Assembly (NCBI GenBank): GCA_023614405.1
Contig: CM042694.1
Coordinates: 111,536,685-111,600,684 of the forward strand
Direction of reading: 5' to 3'
Source of the DNA: Avena insularis
Taxonomy: Eukaryota; Streptophyta; Magnoliopsida; Poales; Poaceae
DNA length: 64,000 nt
Shown here: positions 45,882-57,073 of the stretch, one piece after another
Numbering within the stretch: position 1 is the first letter of the stretch
How the letters are laid out: each line of letters starts with the position of its first letter
Made by a program: the position numbers and the translations under genes
Notes under the pieces: model-generated
Told to the model about the DNA's origin: nothing
Database searches by the model: none
The model's input: the letters and a program-made list of their open reading frames with translations, nothing else

Positions 45882-47332
45882 TTAAGATGAGCATGATAAT
45901 TTCAATGATGCACACATAAGATTATGAATTGAAGTAAAAGGGAGCATCAAGAGGAAAAAATACACATGTTTAAGTCTAACCCACTTCCTATGCAAGGGAA
46001 GTTTGTAAGAAAATAAATTGTTGAAACCAGAGGCTACTAGCATAGGAAGACAAAACAAATGTAACATAAAGACTTTTAGCAAAAAGCGAGGAAACTTAAT
46101 ATTATTGAGATGCATAAGAACAGTCTTCCCTCTCTCATAATAACTTTCAGTATCATGCAAAAATTTAACTATATAACTATCACATGAACCATTGTAGCAA
46201 TGATCACTTATTCTAACAGAAAACACAGGGACACTAGCTCTCATAACACTACTTTGTGAAACAATATTAGAAGTATCCTTACGGAGGATAGTGTGTCCAT
46301 CATCTACATATTTAGTGACCAAGTCTTTCACTTTTGCTATTACAGGTTCAACAACTTTATTTGTACTTTCATTAACCATACTAGCTATCATAGAATGTTC
46401 CTTTATCTTAACTGGGAAAGGCATTTTCTCAATGTAGGGTTCAGGTAAAACATCATTAGCAGTATAAACTTGGTATCTCTTGTAGGAACACTATTAACAA
46501 TATCTTTATATGGCTCATGATACTTATTCCATTTCTTTTTAGGAATTTCAATATAGGAAGCAAAAGCCTTAAAATAAGTTGCAATAGCTTGAGAGTCTAG
46601 ACCATAGGCATTACTAATATTACGAAAGTCATGAGTTTCCATAAAAGATTTAATGAATTCATAATCATAATTTATACCTGACTTTCTTCCTTTATCATTC
46701 TCCCATGCTTCAGCATTGTCTTGAATACGGTCTAGAAGATCCCATTTAGCTCCTTCTTCCATGCGTGTAAATGATCCAGCACAAGAAGCATCCAATAGAT
46801 CCTTATCATGAAGAGAAAGCCTTGCATAAAAGTTATTGATAATAATATTGTTGGGGAGCTCATGAATAGGACATTTGAGAATTAGTAACTTCAATATCCC
46901 CCAAGCTTGAGATGTACTCTCTCCATCAAGAGGCCAAAAGTTGTATATTTGATTCCGATATTTATGAATCTCACTAGGAGGATAAAATTTTGAATAAAAG
47001 AGAGGTACTACTTCCTCCCATTCAAGAGCTTGCCCATTCTTTAGCAGCTTGTACCATTCCTCAGCTCTTCCTTTCAGTGATAATGAGAATAACTTCTTCT
47101 TGACTTGATCTGTTGTGATACCTGCACACTTGAACAACCCGCATAGTTTGTGTACAAAGAGCAAATGATCACTGGGATGGATAGTTCCATCTCCAACATA
47201 ATAGTTATCCATAACACGATCAATAATTCTTGTAGGTATTTTAAAAGTATCATTCTCAGCAGGTGGTGGTTCATCTACTACCTTAGCAGTGGTAGTAGAA
47301 TTACGAAATAAGAAACTCAGCGAATTATCCAT
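45882..47332 (-). pseudogene. gag: Element A gag, frameshifted
   Basis: ATG at 47332 opens a 309-codon frame with gag motifs (HPSDHLLFVHKLCGLFKC, KKLFSLSLKGRAEEWYKLLK, PLFYSKFYPPSEIHKYRNQI, LLDASCAGSF). After VPTRDTK the frame slips. Conserved text resumes in another frame from about 46470 (EKMPFPVKIKEHSMI) and continues to about 46280, after which similarity ends. No protease, reverse transcriptase or integrase motif follows. The leader and primer site lie just upstream at 47333-47445. Confidence 0.78.
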
Positions 47333-47445
47333 ATTGAAATAAAGTAACTAACAGAAGTAAACAATACTCACAGTAGAAGTTTCCTTTACCAGTTCCACTC
47401 TCCAATAGCGCGTCACTCCCCGGCAACTGCGCCCGAAAATAGTCT

Positions 47446-48963
47446 TGATGACCCACAAATATAGGGGGTGCATCGCAGTATTTTCGATAAGTAAGAGTGT
47501 CGAACCCAACGAGGAGCAGAAGGTGTTGACGAGTGGCTTGGAGCAAGAATTCTCTGTAAGTACTTAGCAAACGGATTTTTAGGGGTTTTTGATAATGCGG
47601 ATAAATAAAGTACGAGTAAATAAAAGACAATAATAATAAATGCAGCAAGTGGCCCAATCCTTTCTTTAGCAAAGGACAAGCCGGTTGTATTACTTAAGAT
47701 GACCAAACGTTCTCGAGGACACACGGGAATATCGTCAAGTGCTTTCGCTTCATATAGTTGATTAATCTTCTTTAGTTTGATAAGTGTTGTGTGGGTGAAC
47801 CTGTGCTAATGTACTGACCTTCCTAGGACTAATACATACTTGTGATTAAACCCCTTGCAAGCATCCACGAGTAGAAGAAAGTAATTAAGATAAAAAACCT
47901 AACCACAGCTTTAAACTCTGAGCTCCTACACTCCCTTGTGCAAATGTTTCCTAACGGGGGTTTAGGTTTCTATCATTCCGGCAACCCCTACGATTAGTAT
48001 CCAAATAGACAATGCATTCCCCTAGGCCCATAAAGGTGAAGTGTCATGTAGTCGATGTTCACATGACACCACTAGAAGAATAACACCACAACTTAAATAA
48101 CAAACTATTGAATCTTTCTCAACACAATTCCATTACTAACAACATGACTTCTCCATGTCCTCAAAAACTACACGAACTACTCACAAGACATCATATGGAT
48201 CAAGATCAGAGATAAAATAATGATAAGTAACAATCTGAACATAACAATAATTCAATGGTTCCACTCAATAGCATCAACTACAACAAGTAATCAACACCAG
48301 GAAAGTTTCCCCTAAGAACTATGCAAGATTTAACCCAATTGTTACAGTGGTATGAAGTGGTGATGATGGTGCTGGTGGATATGATGATGGAGATGATGGT
48401 GATGATGATCCCGATGAAGTCTAGCTTGATGGTGGTGTTGATGGCGACGATCTCCCCTCTCCGGGAAGGAATTTCCCCAACAGATTTCTGCCTGCTGGAG
48501 AGCTCTTTCTCTCTCTGCAGTTTTCCGCCCCGCAAAGGCGGCGTAATCTTTCTATGGTCGCTCCCCGAGTCTTAGGGTTTCGTGGGGATAATATACGCCA
48601 AAGGGGAGAGCCAGAGGTGGGCCAGGGTGGCCACACCACCTGGTGGCACGGCCAGGGCTGGCCCGCGCCAGTTGGTGGTGTGGGCCGCCTGTGGCCCATC
48701 TCCGCTCCCCCTTCTGGCATCCTTCGTCTTCTGGAAAAATAGGATTTTCCATGTATTTTCTGGAATTTTGTGATCTTCGCGAATTTCGCCTCCAAACAGC
48801 GCATTTTCCATCAGAATCCTGACTTCAGCGGTCCATCCTCCAAAAGTCATCAACCATGCAAAAACAGATGAAATAACATAAGTATCATCTCTTAATATAT
48901 GAAATATATCAATGAATAACAATAAATTATGATATAGAATAGTGATGCAAAATGGACGTATCA
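47446..48963 (-). repeat. 5' LTR of element A
   Basis: 1518 bp, minus orientation, start TGATACGTCCATTTTGCATC at 48963. The primer-binding site is just inside at about 47417-47433. TGGCA at 48964-48968 is the target duplication. Confidence 0.92.
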
Positions 48964-49386
48964 TGGCACTAGTAGGAGAACCTACCAAAGAGCCACAAAA
49001 GGTCCAAATCATTGAAGTGTTAATACCAAAGAGTTTCGATTTGAAACTACAGAAGCTTGTCACAAAAGTCCAAATCATTGAAGTGGATAAATTAGTAAGA
49101 AACATGTGAGTGAATCATTGAACATCACCGAACTTGTGACTGGATCTATAAAGTATATCCTTTTACTCCCCTTCACAATGGCATGTTAAGAGGAATATGA
49201 TGGACTACACATGAATTAACATGCAAAGCGGTATCAGCCATACAAGTGCAACCCTAAAGAAGCTAAGGTTTTAGCACACCATCTAATTCATTATAACTAC
49301 TGATGCTGTGACTCAATGGCTGGAGCAGAACTTCACACTTCAACAGTTCCTATGCATGCATGAGTAACTTTGAATCACTCGAGGGT
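48964..49386 (+). mobile_element. Outer gypsy remnant right of element A
   Basis: Removing element A and one copy of the duplication joins 26502 to 48969 in an open frame (SAIAGLNLVEAALVGEPTKE and on to about 49107). This suggests both flanks are one gypsy coding region. Beyond about 49110 no feature is recognised up to the next element. Confidence 0.5.
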
Positions 49387-51118
49387 TGTTGAAATTATAG
49401 AAACTTAGTATTTGTTATGTGATGATTTGACCCTCACGGGGGGTATACATAGAGGTACAAGAGGGAGAACTTGGAGTACAAGAAGGTCATTGTTTGAACT
49501 AGTCTTATCTCCTAATCTCAACCATACATCTATTCTAATATTTCTCCTCAGTTGTAGCTGGAGTGAAGCGGACGATTGCGATTAGATTTAAAGTCTTGCA
49601 TCTTCTCCTTCTTGTCATCATCAATTGTTGTGTAGCTATAGACGTTGTTGTTGATATCGATGTCAAGGTAGCCGATCGTGATGTATCCGTGGTCAAGGTG
49701 GGTGTGGTTGATGTCGTAGTCGTCGTATGTTGTGTGGTCGTCAGTGTAGGAGGTGCAAAATTTTGCACTTTTTTGGACAGGGCTACAGTTGTGGACGTTT
49801 TATACCTTGTAGAGGTACTACCAGGAGCATCTTGTGGATGTCAAAACAATGCGGTCATAAATGAGACCACCAGTTTTTCTAGCACTAGAGGAAACTCACC
49901 GGGCACACAATGATTTTGCCAGGACCGTGTGAGCGGTTCTAGGGTTATTGATGCATCTTAGCCGTCGTTGGTGTTGTGGACGCCACCATGCCATCATCGT
50001 GCCTTGCAGTTGTTGTGCATTGCAATTGTACTACTAGAGGGCATCATAGATATACGTCTATCATATGGATGGGTATAGCGGTGGCGGTGGTGCGTTGACG
50101 AAGATGTTGATGAAGATCACGTTGATGTAAACCTTGATGATGATGTGTCAGCGATGTCACAGCAGGCGCGATGTAGAGCGTCGTTTGAAGACATCCCTTG
50201 TGACGGCGATAATGTCGAAGCCTTGCTCGCAGTTTGACAATATTGTACAACTTGATATAGTTGTTCGGCTTGTACGTCGGCTCGGTGGAGTGCAGATCGG
50301 TATGTCGATGTAGACGATGTGTTGGCACTTGGAAAGGTTCGGTGGAGATCTTGGCTAGCCAGCAGGCTGATGTTGTAGTAGACCGGCACGTGAGTGCGGG
50401 AGGCCAAGGCATCGTGTTGCATGTAACAAGCGGAGGAAGTGAATGGGCACTGAAACTAAACACCAAAATTAACTTTGCAACCTGATTTGTCCCTAGTGCA
50501 TGGCGTTGGTGTTACAGTCCTGCTTGATCCTCGCATGGAGGTGCCTCGGAACATAATCAACGTGATGTTGCAGCTTGTTGCGCCATGTGCATGCGCGATG
50601 TGGAGTCTGGAGTCAGCGCCTTGGAAGGCTAGGGCGGCACGCGCGTGGCCCCGTCCGCGTACGTAGCAGCGCTGCCGCCTGGATGATCGAGCCGAGGGAG
50701 AGCAGTCTTATATGCACATTGATTTTCATCGATGAGGATCGTGAATATTTACGGACTTATTGAGCTAATTGGATCTAATCTATGAAAATCTAGAATTTCG
50801 AAAACTTCTAATCTAAGAACTGAAATTGGTCTAAAAACCGACCTGATCTGTGATCGAAACGGCGTGTTGTTCCCCGAGGAGAAGAGATTGATCTTCACAG
50901 GACGGCACAGAAGTGGTGGAAGTCTTAGAATCCACATCCGGAGAATAACCTCTTTGATACCATGTTGAAATTATAAAACCCTAGTATTTGTTATGTATTG
51001 ATTCGACCCTCACGGAGGCAGATATATAGAGGTACAAGAAGGGAAGAAACTTCGAGTACAACAAGGTCATTGTTTGAACTAATCCTATCTCCTAATATCA
51101 ACCGCATGTATTCCAACA
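49387..51118 (-). mobile_element. Short-LTR copia-like non-autonomous element
   Basis: Direct terminal repeats of about 155 bp lie at 49387-49540 and 50963-51118. On the minus strand the LTR runs from TGTTGGAATACATG to AATTTCAACA and is followed at once by TGGTATCAAAGAGG (50949-50962), a tRNA-Met type primer site. Before the 3' LTR is CTGAGGAGAAA, a polypurine tract. The 1.4-kb interior has only short frames and no pol motif. A target duplication is not clear (GAGGG and GAAGG next to the ends). It lies 57 bp from the stop codon of the second DEFL gene. Confidence 0.75.
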
Positions 51119-51175
51119 GAAGGATTTGTCTCGTCCATGAAGAAGATGCTCAGGTGGCAGGGCGACCATCTTCTG

Positions 51176-51538
51176 CTACTGGTGTCGGCGGTGGAGGGCG
51201 GCATCGCTAGGTTCGGAGTCATCAGAGCAGCAGTAGCAGCCCATGCCGTGGAGGATGCTGCAGCGGCCGTGGACGAAGCCCCAGTACTTGCAGCAGCGCA
51301 TGCAGTTGCCGGTCCTGTAGCACTTCTCGATGCACAATGGCCAGTAGATGTCGCACACCAACTTCGCCCCAACCTTCACCATCTCGCCTAAAATTCACAG
51401 CACAAAACTTGAACCAAAAATAGGTACACATGTTTGTACTACCACAATTCATGCATCTAGGGGAGATTTCGACTTACAGGAGGCGATGAGTAGGATGGCC
51501 AGGAACAACGGCAATGGGGTAAGCTTCTTCTTTCCCAT
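51176..51538 (-). CDS. Defensin-like secreted peptide with ten or more cysteines
   Basis: Two exons, 51538-51478 and 51387-51176, are joined over a 90-bp GT-AG intron in phase 1 and give 90 residues. Exon 1 is a signal peptide (MGKKKLTPLPLFLAILLIAS). The mature chain has cysteines 32, 39, 43, 49, 52, 53, 63, 71, 73 and 74, plus C21 near the likely cleavage site. C39-x3-C43 ... C63 ... C71-x-C73 fits the cysteine-stabilised alpha-beta pattern, and C49, C52, C53 and C74 are extra. The tail is acidic, then His/Arg-rich. Exon layout and intron phase equal those of the gene at 2544, so they are probably distant relatives. A 151-bp tandem array starts about 180 bp upstream. A TATA-like ATATATG lies at about 51646. 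Confidence 0.8.
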
Positions 51539-51719
51539 CTTCTCCGCTGGTGTGTAACCACCTTCTTCTTACATGAGTGATTTGGTTAGTGGTTTTGGAG
51601 GCTTAGGTCCATTGGTACTAAATACAACTATGAGTAGTAAGAGAGCATATATGGCAAGGTAAAAGAAGGGTTAACCGTTGAAATGCCAAAGATGGAACAC
51701 TGAACAGGCTCCATAGTTA

Positions 51720-52475
51720 AAGTACGTATATCTCCATGATGCAGAAGCCAGTTTGTTATCTTTAAGGATAGATATGATAGAATATATGTAAACCTTTGCA
51801 GCAAAGATATGATAGAATACAGAGTGGAAACAGTTTGCTATCTATAAGTGGAAAGGATATATAGAGTTAATATACGTATATTTCCATGACGCAGAAGCCA
51901 GTTTGCTATCTTTAAGGATAGATATGATAGAACATATGTAAACATTTGTAGCAAAGATATGATAGAATAAATGAGTGAAAATAGTTTGCTATCTATAAGC
52001 GAAAAGGATATATAGAGTTAATCTACGTATATCTCCATGACGCAGAAGCTAGTTTGATATCTTTAAGGATAGATATGATAGAATGTATGTAAACCTTTGC
52101 AGCAAAGATATGATAGAATAAATGAGTGGAAATAGTTTGCTATCTATAAGCGAAAAGGATATATAGAGTTAATCTACGTATATCTCCATGATGCAGAAGC
52201 CAGTTTGCTATCTTTAAGGATAGATATGAAAGAATGTATGTAAACCTTTGCAACAAAGATATGATAGAATAAATGAGTGAAAATAGTTTGCTATCCATAA
52301 GCGGAAAGGATATATAGAGTTAATCTACGTATATCTCCATGACGCAGAAGCCAGTTTGCTATCTTTAAGGATATATATGATAGAATGTATGTAAACCTTT
52401 GTAGCAAAGATATGATAGAATAAATGAGTGGAGTTTGCTATCTATAAGCGAAAAGGATATATAGAGTTAATCTAT
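51720..52475 (+). repeat. 151-bp tandem repeat array, five copies
   Basis: The marker CCATGA(T/C)GCAGAAG(C) occurs at 51733, 51883, 52034, 52186 and about 52338, giving spacings of 150-152. Each unit contains AAGATATGATAGAAT twice, TATCTTTAAGGATA and GGATATATAGAGTTAAT. Units are about 93-97% alike. On the minus strand the array is in the promoter region of the DEFL gene. Confidence 0.92.
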
Positions 52476-53799
52476 AACATTTAAGACAACCCACCTCTTA
52501 GTACGTATAAAGAGTTAATCCATTTAATCTATAACATTTAAGACACAAGTTATAGATGTTTATATCTCTACACGTGTATGTGTGTTTTTCTCTACAGGTG
52601 TATTCGCACCAACTTGGTGTTTATCTCTCTACATGTGTATGTGCGTTTTTCCTATGAATCTCAACATGGAAAAAAGCTATAGCCTAAAGATATGAACACT
52701 AATAATGAACATGAAAATAAAAAATAATATTTATTATTGACTCTAAGGCATATTCCTTTCATGGACTACTCCATCTTCATCATATAGACAATGTTAATGA
52801 AAGTTGAAGAGGGTGGAGATGCAACCAACGGCGACTTTGCCAATGTTTTCCCTCCAATATTTGAAGCCCCCCTCCGTTTCTCTATTCTATATGTTTCGTA
52901 TCTCTGCCTCTGCCTCACCGCGGAATCGCGAAAGAGGGAATATATATAGGTTGTTTAGGTCATGAGGATTCTAGGCACACAAAGATCAATGACATCCGAC
53001 GCACAAGGCCTAGGTTGGGCCCCACAACACGGTAGGCCCATGTGGCCGTATCATGGGCCCTCCCTTGGTCCTGTGCACTTTCTCGTCTGGTCCAAGCGCT
53101 CTAGATCTTTGTTCTAATGAAAACTCTCATTAAAAAAATTAGGTCCTTTTAAATTTGAGAAGGTCTTTGAAAATGAAAAGTACGTAAAACAAGGTTTTCT
53201 ATCCTGCAAAGTTATAACCTAAATAGAGGGAATCATTTAGAAAATCCCCAAAATCAAAATAAAACATGATTATAACAGCAGATAAGATGCAATTATGTTG
53301 GAACATATCACAATAAACTAGAAGTTCATATATCCATTTTAGATCCATACATGTTACTAGTTCATGCAATGCTTATGCTCCCTTATTTTCGGTAACAAGC
53401 AAATTTCCCATTTCAACATCTCCAAAAAATCTCATGAAAAAGGAAAACACATTTTTTAACTCCGCATTGTTGCCAGGTAGTGCTCGAATAGGTAATTTAA
53501 ATGCGCCATAATTTGAGTGTTTCTTCACAATAATTCGAAAGTTTAATCCCACTAGGGATTGCCCCGGAGAGTTTGACTTTCTTTTTTCTCCACCAAATTG
53601 GGCACATTTGGTTGCTAGGACCAACATGGCTGTCCTAATACAGGTTCACTGTTTGGTTGTACGCTCGACACAATACTTACTCCTTAAGGAACCCCTCCGC
53701 CGCTCGCGCTAGTAACGTTCGAAACGGTAATTTCTATGAAGCAAGCATCATGTGAGCGCGTTGAGACAAGGAGAAGCCGTGTCCCTTTGCGAACACTGG
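52476..53799. other. Intergenic between DEFL and F-box genes
   Basis: No RNA gene or TE ends found. A minus-strand open frame at 53373-53627 (85 codons) has no domain I recognise. Two similar CTCTACA(C/G)GTGTAT segments near 52570 and 52630 form a minor repeat. The part after 53640 probably belongs to the promoter of the F-box gene. Confidence 0.4.
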
Positions 53800-54062
53800 C
53801 CATAAATCCTCCACCGTCTGCTCCTTCTACCTCACCTCTCGCTCTCCTCTCCTCTCCTGCGCCACACTCATCTCGATGGTTCTCTCGCTATAAATCCGTC
53901 ACCGTTCGCTCCTCCTACCACACCTCTCCGCTCCTCTCCTCTCCCGCACCGCACTCATCTCGATGGCTCTCTCGCCATAAATCCGTCACCGTTCGCTCCT
54001 TCTACCACACCTCTCCGCTCCTCTCCTCTCCCACACCGCACTCATCTCGATGGTTCCTCTCC
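53800..54062 (+). repeat. 87-bp tandem repeat in F-box gene leader, 3 copies
   Basis: Units start at about 53800, 53888 and 53975 and share CTCATCTCGATGG and ATAAATCCGTCACCGTTCGC. The second unit begins CTATAAATCC, a TATA-like sequence, while the others read CCATAAATCC. The unit is 29 codons long, so an open frame runs through all three (53736-54152), but there is no sign that it is translated. Confidence 0.88.
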
Positions 54063-54178
54063 GTTGACGACCACCACTGCACGACGATTTTGGTTTCCTC
54101 TAGGAGGGGAACAAGTTCGACTCCATTCTCTGCGGCCGCGATGGCAGGTTAAAACCTTTGTCGTCTGCCGCAACAAAG

Positions 54179-57073
54179 ATGGTAAGTACTATTTCTAAAC
54201 TCATATTAGGATGACAGATATTTTAAATCTTTTTTTTAACTTAGATTTTAGATCTTGGAGACGGGTAGCACGGTTTGCATAAGTTAAACCCCTATATTTG
54301 GGCAATGGGCATACGGATGACGTGTACCTTGCTCTGTGTGCCTCCTTGGCCGTTCATCCGACCTCGTCGGTCTCCGGGTATTTTCTGTACGAATTCGGTT
54401 CACTTTTGGGCAGATCCTATGGTCCTTATATCACTCGCGCTCGCATGTGTCGTGGCCGGCCGCCTGTCCGGAGGCGTCGCGACCGGGTGCGTGAAGGGGA
54501 ATGGAGATCCGGGCCCGGCCGCCGTCAGCCGAGCTCCCTCGCCGCGCCGCCGCCTCCTCCCAAGTCGGAATCGACTCGGTTCTCGGCTGCCGTCCGGGAA
54601 CCAATCCACCGTAAATAAATCTGAACCTGCAAACATGCATCTCCTGCTGCGACGGCGACTCCATCTCCGTCGTCGTCGTCGTCTTCGTCCTCGGGGCGTC
54701 GACGGATCTGATCCAAGGTCCTCCCTGCGGGCGTGCTGCTTCCTCTGGGCTCTTCTGAGATCCATCATTTTTTCCCCTTCGTCAGAGAATTATTTCCTCG
54801 AAAATATTCGGTAGCGGTGGTAGGATCAATCTGTTAGATCTCTCCAATATGACTCGATCTCATGTGTGGGGGACCATCAGGTACTGCCAAGAGGCTCAGA
54901 TATACATCTTGTCACACAATCATACTACTAGAAAGTAGTACTGTAGTGGGAGTGTCAAAAGTACAGATTTCTGTTAAAATTTTAGCTTCGTATATTCTTC
55001 TGTGGAAAATGCCAAGTTGCATATGTGATAAGAAGCTAACTTCTGATTTACTTCCATGCTGCAGGGAGACGTTTCGCCCACCAGCCATCCTGGTGACACG
55101 GGATCCTCTTGGGTGAGTTCCTCGACCCCTCCTTCCTCCAGGGAATTTCTTTATGAAGGTTCCTTTGTATTGAATCAATAAGGCGATACAACTGATTTTC
55201 CATCTTTGAGATACTATCCAAGTTGTTATCTTTGCTGGGACCGACTTAAAATCGTATCTTTGAGACTGATCACAATTGCATGTTCTTATGTGGTAAAGCA
55301 TCAAGATTCCATCGTTTTAACATTACTGTTTCTAACTTTCATCTTCAAGACTATCCGTATTGCCTGATCTTCTATTGGAAGTATCCATCTTTTTGTTTTT
55401 CAGACTAAGTCAAACTTCAGTCCTCCAGATTTACAAAACTGCATCTCCGGAAATAAATTGAGATTAGAAGAGACAAACTCTGATTTATTTACATGCAAAA
55501 ATCATTGCAGATAGGCAATCGAGACGATCGGCTCAGCAACTTGCCTGATGACATTTTGCTCGACATTGTGGAGCGACTTGAAATTCCTGATGCCGTACGG
55601 ACAAGCATCCTCTCCCAACGGTGGAAGCAGATCCCTGCTATGCTCTCAGAAATTGGAATAACAGTTCGTTTCTTTGAGCGTGCACATGACGAGTCAGAGA
55701 CCTCTGGTGATACTGTTCGGGCCAATGCGACCATGCTTGAAGCAACCAGGAGCATTCTGGAAAGAAGGAGTGCAACTGGTCTATACACCATTCACTCCAT
55801 GTACTTGCAATTCTACTTGGGAGATGAGTCCACCATCCCCATTGGTCAGACCGTCGCCTACGCCATGGCAACACACAGAATTTGCTCAGCCGAGTTCACA
55901 ATCTTGACCAAGGTACAGGTAGAATGTAACGATGCTGATTTACTTATCCAGGGGGGCCAGTTCATGTCATTCGTTGATGCTTGTCCAAATGCATTCCGTG
56001 GTCTTACGCGCCTCAGTATAGGGTATATAATGCTAGACGAATTAGAATTCCTGGAAGTTATCAGTATATGCAAGCGACTGGAGCACCTCCACCTGTATCG
56101 CTGCAACATGACGGAGTTTTCTCTGCTTGAAATGGAACACCCGCACCTCTGGAAACTCGAGATTATTGGCTGCGGCTTTCAGAAGGTTCACCTCAAGTGG
56201 CTACCGAAGCTCATAGTGCTATCCTTCGTGTATTGGACCTCTCAGCATTATCCCTTTTTTCTTGGTTATGTCCCTCTACTCCAGAGCGTGTGCATCACTA
56301 ATGTTGGTTTTTCTTTGCAAAAGAATCTCAAATTAAGTCAGCTGCTTGGTGAAGCCAGCAGCAGCATAAGCGAGCTGCATTTGAACTTCAAGTGTGAAAG
56401 CATCTGGGTCAAACCAGAAGGTTTGAAACAGTTCTCAGTGGCATTCCACAAACTAAGGTTTGTGAACTTGTTGAATATTTCTGAAGAATGCGATCTGAAT
56501 TGGACAATGTTCATTCTCCAAGGTGCACCCAACCTTGAAGAGCTGTGCATTATGGTACGTCGGTAATCTCTTCTCATTTATATTGCACTCCATCTGCATG
56601 CAAAATGACTTCGTGTTGAGTTGCCAAATGGTGTGTTGTCTTGTTTTGAAGTGACTGACATTAAAATGCATGATGGAGTGCAGGTGCAGGATCATTTCTG
56701 CGAGATGTTGGGGGGGGTGTACAGGGAGTTGCATGGGTTTAGCGAGGAAAAGAAGGACAATGGAGTAATAGAGTGGGAAACATCTTCGGGATTCAAGCAC
56801 ACTAGTCTAGCTGTGTTGAGAATCGTTGGGTTTCAAGCACAAGACAAGTTCATGAGATATATCAAGAGTGTCATGGAAGCAGCGGTGAATCTCAAGGAGA
56901 TATACCTGCATGAAAAGACATTGTGCCGGGGGTGCAGACGCAGGGCTCGAAAGACGTCCATGTACCCGAGGACATGGAGGCGCAAGCGGTCAATTAGGAA
57001 GGAAATCAGTAAAGGCATGTGCTCGCCTGTCAGTATCCACTTCCAGAGACAGATGCGTTCTGCAAATCAATAA
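54179..57073 (+). CDS. F-box/LRR-like protein, SCF ubiquitin ligase adaptor
   Basis: Best model: ATG 54179-54181, then exons 55065-55112, 55511-56554 and 56684-57073, all phase 0, 494 residues. The F-box is DRLSNLPDDILLDIVERL through RTSILSQRWKQIPAML, followed by leucine-rich segments (LTRLSIGY, LEHLHLYRCNM, LWKLEIIGCGF, PKLIVLSFVYW, ISELHLNF, PNLEELCIM). The C-terminal exon contains SLAVLRIVGFQAQDKFMRYI, an FBD-like segment, and a basic end. F-box proteins bind SKP1 and choose substrates for ubiquitination; the target is unknown. The start is uncertain. A shorter protein could begin at ATG 55493 if the intron ending CAG at 55510 is not used, but the 55065 exon has perfect phase and splice sites. 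The next acceptor alternative (56690) would drop two residues. Confidence 0.78.

Larger units (their letters stand above)
26503..48963 (-). mobile_element. Athila/Sabrina-like gypsy element A, minus strand, gag-only
   Basis: The 5' LTR is at 47446-48963 and the 3' LTR is at 26503-26711 plus 41057-42362, about 1.52 kb each. Both start TGATACGTCCATTTTGCATC and end GGGTCATCA on the minus strand. The primer site (GCGCAGTTGCCGGGGAG) lies at about 47417-47433, and a polypurine tract AAGCTTGGGGGGAG adjoins the 3' LTR at 42363. The flanks CGGCA (26498-26502) and TGGCA (48964-48968) are a target duplication with one change. The 5.1-kb interior has gag and a coiled-coil ORF but no reverse transcriptase or integrase, so the element is non-autonomous. 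Element B sits in its 3' LTR. Confidence 0.9.

Noticed and set aside
49563..50466. Val-rich and Thr-rich frames up to 140 codons
   Set aside because: They are inside the short-LTR element, with no domain, and arise from GTTGTTGTC-type simple sequence.
51720..52475. CRISPR-like array
   Set aside because: The 151-bp units are contiguous tandem repeats without unique spacers, in a plant nuclear genome.
53373..53627. Minus-strand 85-codon frame
   Set aside because: Composition is protein-like, but I recognise no family, start context or splice partner. Left as unassigned.
54275..54814. 179-codon GC-rich frame in the F-box leader region
   Set aside because: Arg/Pro-rich in all frames due to CGTCGTC-type repeats. 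It lies within the proposed first intron and has no domain.
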